Numbered from the stretch's first letter, positions 1-6,984 are shown. The stretch is 12,513 nt of DNA from JAWLEV01 sp046538105 (GCA_046538105.1 JBKHJO010000061.1:1-12513); one strand, 5' to 3'. Notes: a model not told the origin generated them from the sequence alone. Numbers and translations: made by a program.

Positions 1-1
1 G

Positions 2-61
2 GAGGAGCACAGGGTGGAGGTGGCCGATGACCGCGATTCGTCCAAGGTGATTCCGAATTGA
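2..61 (+). CDS. C-terminal tail of an upstream gene (partial, unidentified)
   Basis: Frame 2 is open from the left edge to a TGA at 59-61 and would encode about 19 charged residues ending in SSKVIPN. The other two + frames stop earlier, at 28-30 and 48-50. The fragment is too short to recognise a family, and no function is proposed. It lies about 95 bp before lspA on the same strand, so it may be the preceding gene of a loose operon, although lspA seems to have its own promoter. The reading frame itself is uncertain. Confidence 0.3.
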   Translation, partial: EEHRVEVADDRDSSKVIPN

Positions 62-81
62 CGTGAAGGAAAGAGTTTTCT

Positions 82-109
82 TTGCTTTTCGGACCAGGGA
101 GAGTACAAT
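82..109 (+). promoter_or_regulatory. Putative sigma-70-type promoter of lspA-rluD
   Basis: A TTGCTT -35 element at 82-87 and a TACAAT -10 element at 104-109 are separated by 16 bp. Transcription would begin near 116 and give a leader of about 40 nt before lspA. The element sits in the only non-coding stretch upstream of lspA. The call rests on consensus similarity alone. Confidence 0.5.
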
Positions 110-156
110 GAGATTGGTGATCGGATTTATTTGATCTTGTGATGGGCGAATAGTAT

Positions 157-723
157 ATGGGTGACGAGATTTTAGATCAGCAGAAGCGGCCCTCTACGGG
201 CTTGGGGGAGAGGCTGAAGGGATGCACTCTTTTTTTCGTGGCCCTGGTGGTCATTGGACTGGATCAATATACAAAACATCTGGTGCGCGAGGGGCTCGAA
301 CTCGGTACTTCGCATAATCCACTTTCCTGGCTGGAGCCCATCGTCACGCTGACCCACGTGCGCAACACGGGCGCGGCCTTTGGTCTGTTCCCCGGCATGC
401 AGTACTTTTTTGCCGCCGTCGCACTGGTGGTGGTGGCGCTCATCGTCGTCTATCACAGGCAACTGACAGATGATTCCTTTTTCCTGCATATGGCCTTTGG
501 TCTGCAGTTGGGGGGTGCGACGGGGAATCTCATCGACCGCATCTTGCAGGGATACGTGACCGATTTCATCGATTTTCGCGTCTGGCCCGTGTTCAACGTG
601 GCCGATAGCGCAGTGGTGGTGGGAACGATCCTGCTGGTCTATTATACCTTCTTTCTGAGCGCACCCGCCGAATCGGAAAGTGATATGGAGTCGCTTGATT
701 CGGAGATTGCCCGTGGTTGCTGA
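157..723 (+). CDS. lspA: Lipoprotein signal peptidase (signal peptidase II)
   Basis: LspA is the inner-membrane aspartyl protease that cuts the signal peptide of prolipoproteins just before the lipid-modified Cys. The 188-residue product has the family's four-helix pattern and conserved blocks: DQYTK at 36-40, NTGAAFG at 70-76, GGATGNLIDR at 119-128 and FNVADS at 146-151. D127 and D150 match the two catalytic aspartates known in the family. The length is slightly above usual because of a polar N-terminal extension of about 20 residues before helix 1. An in-frame TAG lies two codons before the ATG, so no upstream start exists. The ribosome binding site is weak. rluD follows after 15 bp, so the two are probably co-transcribed. 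The two solute-binding lipoproteins in this window would be among its substrates. Confidence 0.97.
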   Translation: MGDEILDQQKRPSTGLGERLKGCTLFFVALVVIGLDQYTKHLVREGLELGTSHNPLSWLEPIVTLTHVRNTGAAFGLFPGMQYFFAAVALVVVALIVVYHRQLTDDSFFLHMAFGLQLGGATGNLIDRILQGYVTDFIDFRVWPVFNVADSAVVVGTILLVYYTFFLSAPAESESDMESLDSEIARGC

Positions 724-738
724 CCATTTTTCTAGATC

Positions 739-1668
739 ATGACCCGTTATCGTTTCTCCGTGGACGAGGAAAGCGACGAGCGCCTGGACAAGTATGTCGC
801 CGAGCGACTGACCGGTCTCTCGCGTTCAAAGGTGCAGCGGCTTATCGAGAATGGTGATATCCTGGTCAACGACGAGGTGAAGAAGGCCAGTGCTTCGGTA
901 GTGATCGGCGATTCGATCCGGGTGCACGTTCCTCCGGAGGAGCCGCGCCTCCCCCAAGCAGAGGATATTCCCCTGGAAGTGGTGTACGAGGATGATGACC
1001 TGTTGGTGGTGAACAAACCGGCGGGACTCGTCGTGCATCCAGCACCTGGTCACCCATCGGGTACCCTGGTGAACGCGCTGCTGGCCCATCGCCCAGATAT
1101 ATCGCGAGCGGATGCCAATCCCCAGCGGCCCGGCATCGTGCATAGGCTCGATGCGGATACGTCAGGTCTCCTTGTAGTGGCGACGAACCGGCGAATTCAA
1201 TCTGCCCTGCAGGCGCAGTTCAAGGCGCGCGAGGTGGAAAAGGCGTATCTGGCGCTGCTTCACGGGCATCTGAGCCCATCCCATGCGGCCATCGAGGCTC
1301 CCGTAGGCAGGGATCCCCAGGACAGAAAGCGCATGGGCGTGGTGCGCGGAGGGCGGTATGCGCGCACCGAGTACAGGGTGCAGAAGCATCTACGGGAGTT
1401 CACCCTGGTGGAAGCAAAACCCATCACGGGGCGCACCCATCAGTTGCGCGTCCATTTTTCCTCCATAGGATATCCCATCGTGGGCGATGAAAAGTATGGG
1501 CGTCGCCATGAAGCGGTAGGGGCCCCGCGCCAGTTACTCCACGCCCAGCGTCTGATTTTTACGCATCCGCGCACCGGCGAGAGGTTGACCTTTGAGACAG
1601 AATTGCCCCCCGATTTTCGGCGTGTTCTGGAGCACCTACGCTTCGAGGATGGGGGAGGTTCGGGCTAG
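739..1668 (+). CDS. rluD: Ribosomal large subunit pseudouridine synthase, RluA/RluD family
   Basis: This cytoplasmic enzyme isomerises specific uridines to pseudouridine; RluD acts on the helix 69 loop of 23S rRNA. The 309 residues show an S4 RNA-binding domain at about 15-60, then the catalytic domain. NKPAGLVVHP lies at 92-101, and the RluA signature HRLDADTSG at 135-143 contains the catalytic D138. GRTHQLRVH is at 231-239. The length is normal for RluD with its S4 domain. Within the RluA family the exact target cannot be fixed from sequence, but the S4 domain and adjacency to lspA, a common bacterial arrangement, favour RluD. No clear ribosome binding site precedes the ATG, so translation may be coupled to lspA 15 bp upstream. 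No convincing terminator follows. Confidence 0.96.
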   Translation: MTRYRFSVDEESDERLDKYVAERLTGLSRSKVQRLIENGDILVNDEVKKASASVVIGDSIRVHVPPEEPRLPQAEDIPLEVVYEDDDLLVVNKPAGLVVHPAPGHPSGTLVNALLAHRPDISRADANPQRPGIVHRLDADTSGLLVVATNRRIQSALQAQFKAREVEKAYLALLHGHLSPSHAAIEAPVGRDPQDRKRMGVVRGGRYARTEYRVQKHLREFTLVEAKPITGRTHQLRVHFSSIGYPIVGDEKYGRRHEAVGAPRQLLHAQRLIFTHPRTGERLTFETELPPDFRRVLEHLRFEDGGGSG

Positions 1669-1685
1669 AGATCGGTCGCCCCGTC

Positions 1686-1960
1686 TCAGACCCCACCATA
1701 GATGGGGATTCCTGTGCCGTTTAGGCTGCCCCTCTCCTGGCGGCAAAGAAAGAGCGTCAACTGCGCTATCTCCTCGGGCGTGATCCAGCGCGAATGGTCC
1801 GCATCTGGCATGTTTTCTCTGGTGTGCGGGGTATCGATGATGCTGGGGGGATGGTGTTGGCCACGATCCCCCGTCGGCGATAGTCGGCCGCTATGGAGGC
1901 GGTCAAGGCCACGACGCCAGCCTTGGCCACATTGTCTGGAGGTGCGCTGGCTGCGCGGCC
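1686..1960 (-). pseudogene. C-terminal remnant of a short-chain dehydrogenase/reductase (SDR), frameshifted
   Basis: Read on the - strand, this stretch carries the C-terminal third of a classical SDR in two frames. The first part gives NVAKAGVVALTASIAADY and then RRRGIVANTIPP, matching the active-site helix and the following strand. After a run of six C (G on the + strand at 1845-1850) homology continues only in another frame: SIIDTPHTRENMPDADHSRW, then ITPEEIAQLTLF and NGTGIPIYGG, ending at a stop at 1686-1688. One extra C would restore a single frame. The catalytic Tyr of YxxxK appears as Asp (GAC, complement of 1934-1936), a one-base change from TAC; the Lys is kept at 1922-1924. The N-terminal Rossmann part with its glycine-rich NAD(P) motif is absent upstream. 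The SIIDTP...NMPDAD block resembles a dihydropteridine-reductase-like SDR subgroup. I infer a decayed gene rather than a sequencing error, because three defects coincide. Confidence 0.75.
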
Positions 1961-2040
1961 TGGGGCGGCGTCGCGTGTGGGGACCCCTCCTTTTACGTGT
2001 GACGTGGCTCGTCGTAGCGTAGTCCCTTCTGTGGTCCTGT

Positions 2041-2346
2041 GTGCTTCTCCTTTTTGCCCGTGCCCTTGCGTGGGATATTCAGGTCGCCGGATGGCGAGAG
2101 GGTCCGCTGCTATCGACACTGACGCTGGCACTGTACCATCTCGCCATGGGGATCAAGATGAGCCTGCGTCGCTGGACGTGGTTGGGAGCGGTGCTCGTCC
2201 TGTGGGCAGTGCTCATTCCCGGCGTTTCCTTTTTCCGAGAGAGGATCTTTTTTTCCGTCGCCCTGCTTGTGGGAGGGGCGCTGCTCATAAGCGGGTACCA
2301 GGGCAGGCGGGAATACTACCACCTGCGGGAGGCATCCGTCTCTTGA
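2041..2346 (+). CDS. Small hydrophobic protein, possibly a truncated or broken membrane-protein gene
   Basis: The frame from GTG 2041 encodes 101 residues with up to three hydrophobic segments: about 1-12, WLGAVLVLWAVLIPG at about 48-62 and IFFSVALLVGGALLISG at about 70-86. The last two are separated by a short charged loop, RERI. I do not recognise the family. A shorter start at ATG 2146 would give 66 residues with two helices. The same frame is open upstream from GTG 1975 except for one TAG at 2020-2022, and the residues on both sides of that stop (RVTWLVVA and SLLWSCVLLLF) form one continuous hydrophobic stretch. An original protein of about 123 residues may therefore have been interrupted. 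The 3' end overlaps the convergent MFS gene by 31 bp. It lies beside the SDR remnant in a region that looks degraded, so it may not be functional. Confidence 0.4.
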   Translation: MLLLFARALAWDIQVAGWREGPLLSTLTLALYHLAMGIKMSLRRWTWLGAVLVLWAVLIPGVSFFRERIFFSVALLVGGALLISGYQGRREYYHLREASVS

Positions 2347-3590
2347 GCGCCTGCTTCTTCGCTCTCGTTTCCCCTCGATGTGGCGTCGTTGTTTCCAAGG
2401 ATGACGAGGGCGATGGTGATGAGGGCATAGAGGGCGGCAGCAACCAGATAGACGGTTCGGGTTGTGGTGGCGGTTAGAAGGGAGGCTCCCAGCATGGGGC
2501 CCAGCGCAGAGCCCACCGACGAGGCGCTGCTGGTGAGTCCCAGGGCTACCCCAGCCTTTTCCTCGGAAACCTTGTCCACAACGGTGGCGCTGATATTCGG
2601 ACTTATACCGCCGCGAAAGAGCCCCTGCAGACCAAGCATCGCCCCCAAGGTGGTGGTTGACCGAACAAAGGCCTGGGGAAGGTAAAAGATACTCGTTCCC
2701 AGAAAACAACCTATCAGAGCGCGGTGGTGCCCCATCCTGTCGCTCAGTCTACCGACGACCAGCGCAGAGATGGCCGCAGTCAGAGCGGAGATCCCCTGAA
2801 TTGTTCCCGCTATGGAGGCCACCCGTCCCGGGTTCCGTGCAAGGGTTTGGATGTAGATAGGCAACACGGGGCTGAGAAGATTGTAGGTTATGTTGGTGGC
2901 GAACATTACGACGATGAAGGTGACGAGGGTTTTGGATGTCAAAAGATCCCCAAACGTACTTGGGGGATTTTCCTCTTGTTTTTTCCGTGTGTCCTCCTTG
3001 CTTCGTTCGGGTTCCCTTACAAAGGCTATCATGATCAGGAAAGCGAGGATCACGGTGAGGGAGGAGGCGAAGAAGGTAGTCCGGTAGCTAAAGGCATCTG
3101 CGACATAGCCCCCCATGGTGGGGCCCAGCGAGGAGCCTATGAACAGGGACGTCTGCAGCAGGCCCAGGGCATAGGCCCGGTGCTCTCTGGGAGAACTAGT
3201 GGCCAGCAGTGCGGAGGCAGCCGAGGGAGTTCCCGTGACGCAGCCCTGTATAATTCGCAGGACGATAAGTTGTGTGGGGTTGCGGGCAAAGCCCATGAGG
3301 AGCAGTACCAGCGCAGTGGCGATCATGGCCCGCGCCAGCATGAGCTTGCGACCATAGCGATCTCCCAGGGCGCCCCAGATGGGGGTAAAGATGGCAAAGG
3401 ATATCCCCGCCGCCGACTGGTAGATGCCCGTCAGCGTCGCCACCCGATCCGTATCGATCACCCCCATCTGTTGGATGTAATAGGGGATGAGGATGGAGGA
3501 GGCGTTAAAGGCGAGAAGGGTGAGGATTTCGGCAACAACCGTGCTCCACAGATTACGTTGCCACGGGGCGAGTTGGATGTATCTCTTCAA
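2316..3590 (-). CDS. MFS transporter, multidrug-exporter-like (DHA1 type)
   Basis: The 424-residue integral membrane protein has the two-halves pattern of the major facilitator superfamily, with about 12 helices and a charged central loop at about 194-212. MFS motif A appears as GALGDRYGRK at 73-82 and again in the second half as GRLSDRMGHH at 280-289. Gly/Pro-rich motifs GSSLGPTMGG (152-161) and GSALGPMLGA (360-369) resemble motif C of drug:H+ antiporters. Export of a drug or metabolite is likely, but the substrate cannot be read from sequence. The start is TTG at 3590: a GGAGGA sequence (complement of 3594-3599) lies three bases upstream, the next internal Met is at residue 42, and the N-terminus fits the family. 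A good promoter lies at 3626-3654, so it appears to be a single-gene unit. Its 3' end overlaps the small hydrophobic ORF by 31 bp. Confidence 0.9.
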   Translation of the reverse strand: MKRYIQLAPWQRNLWSTVVAEILTLLAFNASSILIPYYIQQMGVIDTDRVATLTGIYQSAAGISFAIFTPIWGALGDRYGRKLMLARAMIATALVLLLMGFARNPTQLIVLRIIQGCVTGTPSAASALLATSSPREHRAYALGLLQTSLFIGSSLGPTMGGYVADAFSYRTTFFASSLTVILAFLIMIAFVREPERSKEDTRKKQEENPPSTFGDLLTSKTLVTFIVVMFATNITYNLLSPVLPIYIQTLARNPGRVASIAGTIQGISALTAAISALVVGRLSDRMGHHRALIGCFLGTSIFYLPQAFVRSTTTLGAMLGLQGLFRGGISPNISATVVDKVSEEKAGVALGLTSSASSVGSALGPMLGASLLTATTTRTVYLVAAALYALITIALVILGNNDATSRGNESEEAGAQETDASRRW

Positions 3591-3625
3591 TGATCCTCCA
3601 TGCCTGTTTTCAACTGACCCTGGCG

Positions 3626-3654
3626 ATTATAGGGAGATAGGCGCGGGTCGTCAA
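3626..3654 (-). promoter_or_regulatory. Promoter of the MFS gene
   Basis: On the - strand, TTGACG (complement of 3649-3654) and TATAAT (complement of 3626-3631) are separated by exactly 17 bp. Transcription would start near 3619, about 29 nt before the TTG start codon. This is close to sigma-70 consensus and is placed correctly for the gene. Confidence 0.7.
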
Positions 3655-3775
3655 AGAATCAAGAGTTTTTAAGGGAGGTGCGATATCGACTCTGAAATCG
3701 CATTTTGCAGGAAAAATTGCAGAATTAGCGTATAAGAACATTTATTCTATTTTCCTCTTTTTTCGACTAGTCATA

Positions 3776-3791
3776 ATACTATTCATAGTAC
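3776..3791. promoter_or_regulatory. NrdR-box-like operator, distal copy
   Basis: The 16-mer ATACTATTCATAGTAC is a dyad with arms ACTAT and ATAGT. It matches about 11 of 16 positions of the NrdR box consensus as I recall it (acACwAtATaTwGTgt). It starts exactly 32 bp before a second such box. This is the three-helical-turn spacing expected for NrdR box pairs upstream of ribonucleotide reductase genes. Confidence 0.65.
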
Positions 3792-3807
3792 CCCGCGCCC
3801 GTGAGCC

Positions 3808-3823
3808 CTACTAGATATAGTGG
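3808..3823. promoter_or_regulatory. NrdR-box-like operator, proximal copy
   Basis: The 16-mer CTACTAGATATAGTGG matches about 12 of 16 positions of the NrdR box consensus, with the core ACTA...ATAGT dyad. It ends about 35 bp before the -35 element of the nrdDG promoter. Together with the copy at 3776-3791 it suggests repression of nrdDG by the (d)ATP-sensing ATP-cone regulator NrdR. The nrdR gene is not in this window. Confidence 0.7.
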
Positions 3824-3857
3824 TGTATCTTGGCAGAAGGAATTTACGCAAGAAGTC

Positions 3858-3886
3858 TTGCTTTATCGCGAGTTTTGTATTATAAT
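3858..3886 (+). promoter_or_regulatory. Promoter of nrdDG
   Basis: A TTGCTT -35 element at 3858-3863 and a perfect TATAAT -10 element at 3881-3886 are separated by 17 bp. Transcription would start near 3893, leaving a leader of about 65 nt. The stretch 3655-3775, between the MFS promoter and the NrdR-like boxes, is AT-rich and shows no gene or further site I can support. Confidence 0.75.
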
Positions 3887-3901
3887 GTATTGTAGATGAT
3901 G

Positions 3902-3921
3902 AGAGAGGCTAATTGCTCTCT
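3902..3921 (+). other. Short hairpin in the nrdDG leader
   Basis: AGAGAG at 3902-3907 can pair with CTCTCT at 3916-3921 around an 8-nt loop, near the 5' end of the predicted nrdDG leader. It is not followed by a U run, so it is not a terminator. It could stabilise the 5' end of the transcript. The stem is only 6 bp, so its significance is uncertain. Confidence 0.3.
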
Positions 3922-3957
3922 TCTAAAAGGAATTCGGGTTGAGATGGAGGTAAGGAT

Positions 3958-6093
3958 ATGTCGGATGGTAAGATACGCTTGATTCGCAAACGTGACGGTC
4001 GCGTCGTGCCTTTTGATCAGGAAAAGATCACCAACGCCATCTTTAAGGCGGCACAGTCCGTTGGCGGTGATGATAGGGAGCGTGCCGTTTTCATATCCAA
4101 CGACGTTGTGTCCATGCTCGAGGAGGAATTCGGTTCCCGGGCCATCCCCACCGTGGAGCAGATTCAGGATACTGTCGAGCGGGCCCTCATAAAACACGGC
4201 CACGCCAAGACGGCCAAGGCCTATATCCTCTATCGCGACCTGCACAACAAGTTGCGAGACATTCGTGCTTTGGTGGACGCCAACGAGTTGATAGAGGGGT
4301 ATCTGGGACACGAGGACTGGCGCGTGAACGAGAACAGCAATATGAGTTTCTCGCTGCAGGGGCTCAACAACCATATCTTTTCCGCTGTAAACAGCGCCTA
4401 CTGGCTGAATCGTCTCTATCCCAAAGACGTTCGCGATGCCCACATCAACGGGGACATTCATATACACGACCTTTACATTCTGGCCGTGTACTGCTGTGGC
4501 TGGGATCTGCGTGACCTGCTCCTGCGGGGCTTTGGCGGCGTGCCTGGCAAGATCGACTGCAGTCCTCCCAAACATTTTCGCACGGCCCTGGGTCAGGTGG
4601 TGAATTTCTTTTACACCATCCAGGGCGAGGCGGCAGGCGCGGTGGCCTTTTCCAATTTCGACACCTATCTGGCGCCCTTTATTCGCCACGATGGCCTTGG
4701 TCCCAAGGAAGTGCGGCAGGCGCTGCAGGAATTCATCTTTAACATGAATGTGCCCACGCGGGTGGGATTCCAGACCCCCTTTACCAACCTGACCATGGAT
4801 TTGACGGTACCCGGCCCCCTGGCAGATGAGCACGTGCTCGTGGGGGGGGAGCCCCAGACAGAGACGTACGGCGATTTCCAGGAAGAGATGGATCTCCTGA
4901 ATCGCACCTTTGCCGAACTGATGCTCGAGGGGGATGCCTCGGGGCGCGTTTTCACCTTCCCCATTCCCACCTACAACATCACGCCCGATTTCAATTGGGA
5001 CAATCCCACTCTGGATCCCGTATGGCGCATGACGGCCAAGTATGGGATCCCCTATTTCTCCAACTTTGTGAATTCGGATATGAATCCGGAGGATGTGCGT
5101 TCCATGTGCTGCCGCCTGCGCCTCTCGAACAAGGAACTGCGCAAACGGGGAGGGGGGTTGTTTGGCTCCAATCCCCTCACGGGCAGCATCGGCGTGGTGA
5201 CGCTCAACATGCCCCGGATCGGCTATCTGGCGGACGATGAGGAGGATTTCCTGCAGCGCGTGGGTTCGCTCATGGATGTGGCCAAGGAGAGCCTGCTGAT
5301 CAAGCGGCGCGTTGTGGAGCATTTCACGGATGCGGGGCTGTATCCCTATTCGCGTCACTATTTAGATGGCATCAAGGAGCGCACAGGGGCCTATTGGACG
5401 AATCACTTTAACACCATCGGTCTCAACGGCATGAACGAGGCCCTACTCAATTTCATGGGCGTGGATCTGAAGGATGAGAGGGGCCGGGAATTTTCTGCCC
5501 GCATCCTGGACTTTATGCGGGATCGCCTGTGGAGATATCAGCAGGAGACGGACCAGCTCTTCAATCTGGAGGCGTCGCCGGCAGAGGGGACGAGTTATCG
5601 TTTCGCCCTGCTGGATAAGAATCGCTATCCCGATATCATCACTGCGACCACCGACATCGAGGACGCCGATCCTTACTATACTAACTCGACCCAGTTGCCC
5701 GTCGACGCGACGGATGATCTTTTCCAGGCCCTCGACTGGCAGGATGATCTGCAGACAAAGTACACCGGTGGCACGGTCATGCACGTCTATCTGGGGGAGC
5801 GCCTGCCCTCCCTAGAGGCAACCAAGGCGCTGGTACGGCGCATCGCACACAATTACGAGTTGCCCTACTTCACTATCACTCCCACCTTTAGCGTGTGTCC
5901 GGTGCACGGCTATCTTTCGGGCGAGCATTTCGTCTGTCCCAAATGTGATGATGAGCAGCCATGTGAGGTCTATTCGCGGGTGGTGGGTTACTTACGCCCG
6001 GTGCAGCAATGGAACAGGGGGAAGCGGAGCGAGTACGAGCAGCGCAAGACCTTTGAACGGGAAGGTGCTCCGGCGCCCGTCGCCGCGTCATAG
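3958..6093 (+). CDS. nrdD: Anaerobic (class III) ribonucleoside-triphosphate reductase, large subunit
   Basis: NrdD reduces ribonucleoside triphosphates to deoxy forms under anoxia, using a protein glycyl radical. The 711 residues begin with an ATP-cone allosteric domain (about 4-93, with IRKRDGRVVPFD at 9-20), followed by the ten-stranded barrel core. Near the C-terminus, C647, C660, C663 and C669 form the expected zinc site. SRVVGYLRP at 673-681 carries the radical glycine, most likely G677, in the RVxGYxRPVxxWNxGK pattern. Tandem cysteines occur at 179-180 (YCCGWD) and 384-385 (MCCRL); one or more should supply the thiyl radical and reducing thiols. The ATG has an ideal ribosome binding site, GGAGG at 3946-3950, seven bases upstream. 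nrdG follows almost at once. Promoter and NrdR-like boxes lie upstream. Length and motifs look intact. Confidence 0.97.
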   Translation: MSDGKIRLIRKRDGRVVPFDQEKITNAIFKAAQSVGGDDRERAVFISNDVVSMLEEEFGSRAIPTVEQIQDTVERALIKHGHAKTAKAYILYRDLHNKLRDIRALVDANELIEGYLGHEDWRVNENSNMSFSLQGLNNHIFSAVNSAYWLNRLYPKDVRDAHINGDIHIHDLYILAVYCCGWDLRDLLLRGFGGVPGKIDCSPPKHFRTALGQVVNFFYTIQGEAAGAVAFSNFDTYLAPFIRHDGLGPKEVRQALQEFIFNMNVPTRVGFQTPFTNLTMDLTVPGPLADEHVLVGGEPQTETYGDFQEEMDLLNRTFAELMLEGDASGRVFTFPIPTYNITPDFNWDNPTLDPVWRMTAKYGIPYFSNFVNSDMNPEDVRSMCCRLRLSNKELRKRGGGLFGSNPLTGSIGVVTLNMPRIGYLADDEEDFLQRVGSLMDVAKESLLIKRRVVEHFTDAGLYPYSRHYLDGIKERTGAYWTNHFNTIGLNGMNEALLNFMGVDLKDERGREFSARILDFMRDRLWRYQQETDQLFNLEASPAEGTSYRFALLDKNRYPDIITATTDIEDADPYYTNSTQLPVDATDDLFQALDWQDDLQTKYTGGTVMHVYLGERLPSLEATKALVRRIAHNYELPYFTITPTFSVCPVHGYLSGEHFVCPKCDDEQPCEVYSRVVGYLRPVQQWNRGKRSEYEQRKTFEREGAPAPVAAS

Positions 6094-6108
6094 AATTTGG
6101 TATTTTTC

Positions 6109-6831
6109 ATGTCGATGGCAACAGGAGCGTACAGAAATATCAAGATCGCGGGATTGCAGCGCGTCAGTCTCATCGACTATCCGAGGCATATCGCCGCCTC
6201 TGTGTTTCTGGCGGGTTGCAATCTGCGCTGTCCCTATTGTCACAACCGCTGGATGTGCGACGCGACAAACGTCGAGGAGGCCATGGCGGTGGAGGACTTT
6301 ATGGCGTGGCTGGAGACGCGCCAGGGTTTGCTGGATGGTGTGTGTGTGAGTGGAGGCGAGCCCACCCTCCAGGCAGAGTTGCCCGCCTTTATGAGAGAGA
6401 TCAAGGAGCGGGGGTTTGAGGTCAAGTTGGACACCAATGGTACCCGTCCCCAGATGTTGGGGCATCTATTGGACGAGGGGCTGGCGGACTATGTGGCGAT
6501 GGACGTCAAGGCCCCGCTGGATGCGCGCTACCGGCAGATGGCGGGCCGTCCCGTGAAAATGGAGGCCATTCGCGAGAGTATGGAACTCTTGCGCACTCGG
6601 GCGCCGGCCTACGAATTCCGCACCACGGTGGCGCCCGGTCTGGATGAAGCGGACCTCGTGGATATTGCCGGCGCACTCGAAGGGGATGATACCTGGTTTC
6701 TACAGGTCTTTCGCTATACGGAGGAGGTGGACGGCGCCCTGGCCGACGCCGAGGCGTTGGACGAGGAGGCGTTGGCGAAGGCGGTGCAGAGGTTGAAGAA
6801 GGTGATCCCTGGCGTGAGTTTGCGAGAGTGA
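6109..6831 (+). CDS. nrdG: Anaerobic ribonucleotide reductase activating protein, radical SAM (NrdG)
   Basis: NrdG uses a [4Fe-4S] cluster and S-adenosylmethionine to install the glycyl radical on NrdD. In the 240-residue reading from ATG 6109, the radical-SAM signature CNLRCPYC is at 37-44 (C37, C41, C44). SGGEP at 81-85 matches the SAM-binding GGE motif. LIDYP at 21-25 and LDTNG at 107-111 also fit the family. At about 240 residues it is longer than the compact E. coli NrdG and resembles the longer NrdG2-type activases. The start is uncertain: TTG 6097 would leave only 3 bp after the nrdD stop, and ATG 6109 and ATG 6115 are alternatives. None has a clear ribosome binding site, so translational coupling to nrdD is likely. 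The gene converges on the lipoprotein gene at 7113-8612. Confidence 0.94.
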   Translation: MSMATGAYRNIKIAGLQRVSLIDYPRHIAASVFLAGCNLRCPYCHNRWMCDATNVEEAMAVEDFMAWLETRQGLLDGVCVSGGEPTLQAELPAFMREIKERGFEVKLDTNGTRPQMLGHLLDEGLADYVAMDVKAPLDARYRQMAGRPVKMEAIRESMELLRTRAPAYEFRTTVAPGLDEADLVDIAGALEGDDTWFLQVFRYTEEVDGALADAEALDEEALAKAVQRLKKVIPGVSLRE

Positions 6832-6841
6832 GACGCCCAGG

Positions 6842-6864
6842 GGGAATATGCTGTGCGTATTCCC
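6842..6864. repeat. Inverted repeat (hairpin 1) after nrdG
   Basis: GGGAATA at 6842-6848 pairs with TATTCCC at 6858-6864 around a 9-nt loop, about 10 bp after the nrdG stop. It has no U tail in either direction. It is immediately followed by a second, stronger hairpin. It may protect the nrdG mRNA 3' end or help termination. Confidence 0.5.
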
Positions 6865-6865
6865 T

Positions 6866-6890
6866 TGGAGAATTGCAAAGCAATTCTCCA
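6866..6890. terminator. Perfect 11-bp hairpin with AAA loop after nrdG; possible terminator or mRNA-end structure
   Basis: TGGAGAATTGC at 6866-6876 and GCAATTCTCCA at 6880-6890 are exact reverse complements around AAA. The position, 34 bp after the nrdG stop in a convergent intergenic region, suits transcription termination. No poly-U tract follows on either strand, so a classical intrinsic terminator is not supported. An mRNA-stabilising structure or a dispersed palindromic repeat is equally possible. Confidence 0.5.
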
Positions 6891-6969
6891 CCCGAACATG
6901 CTCGGCCTAACGCCCGGCGCCAAGCCTAGATTTAACACTTGGTTGATTCCTGTTCCTGGGATCCCCAAA

Positions 6970-6984
6970 AGACTTCGGAAGTCT
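6970..6984. repeat. Palindromic 15-mer AGACTTCGGAAGTCT, copy A
   Basis: The 15-mer is itself a dyad, with 6-bp arms AGACTT/AAGTCT around CGG. It is the exact reverse complement of the 15-mer at 7055-7069. The two copies enclose 70 bp between nrdG and the lipoprotein gene. Confidence 0.65.

Noticed and set aside
131..156. TTGATC...TAGTAT as a second promoter just before lspA
   Set aside because: The spacing is only 14 bp and transcription would start inside the coding region; the pair at 82-109 is better.
1702..2022. 106-codon + strand open frame
   Set aside because: Most of it is the complement of the SDR remnant. Only its last 15 codons, after GTG 1975, may belong to the hydrophobic ORF.
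2724..3593. 289-codon + strand open frame
   Set aside because: It lies antisense to the MFS gene and its product is a low-complexity Gly/Asp/Glu/Arg string with no family features.
3880..5358. 492-codon open frame on the - strand
   Set aside because: It is antisense to nrdD, whose motifs are certain. The frame is open because of codon bias in nrdD; the translation has no recognisable domain and is rich in His, Gly and Ile.
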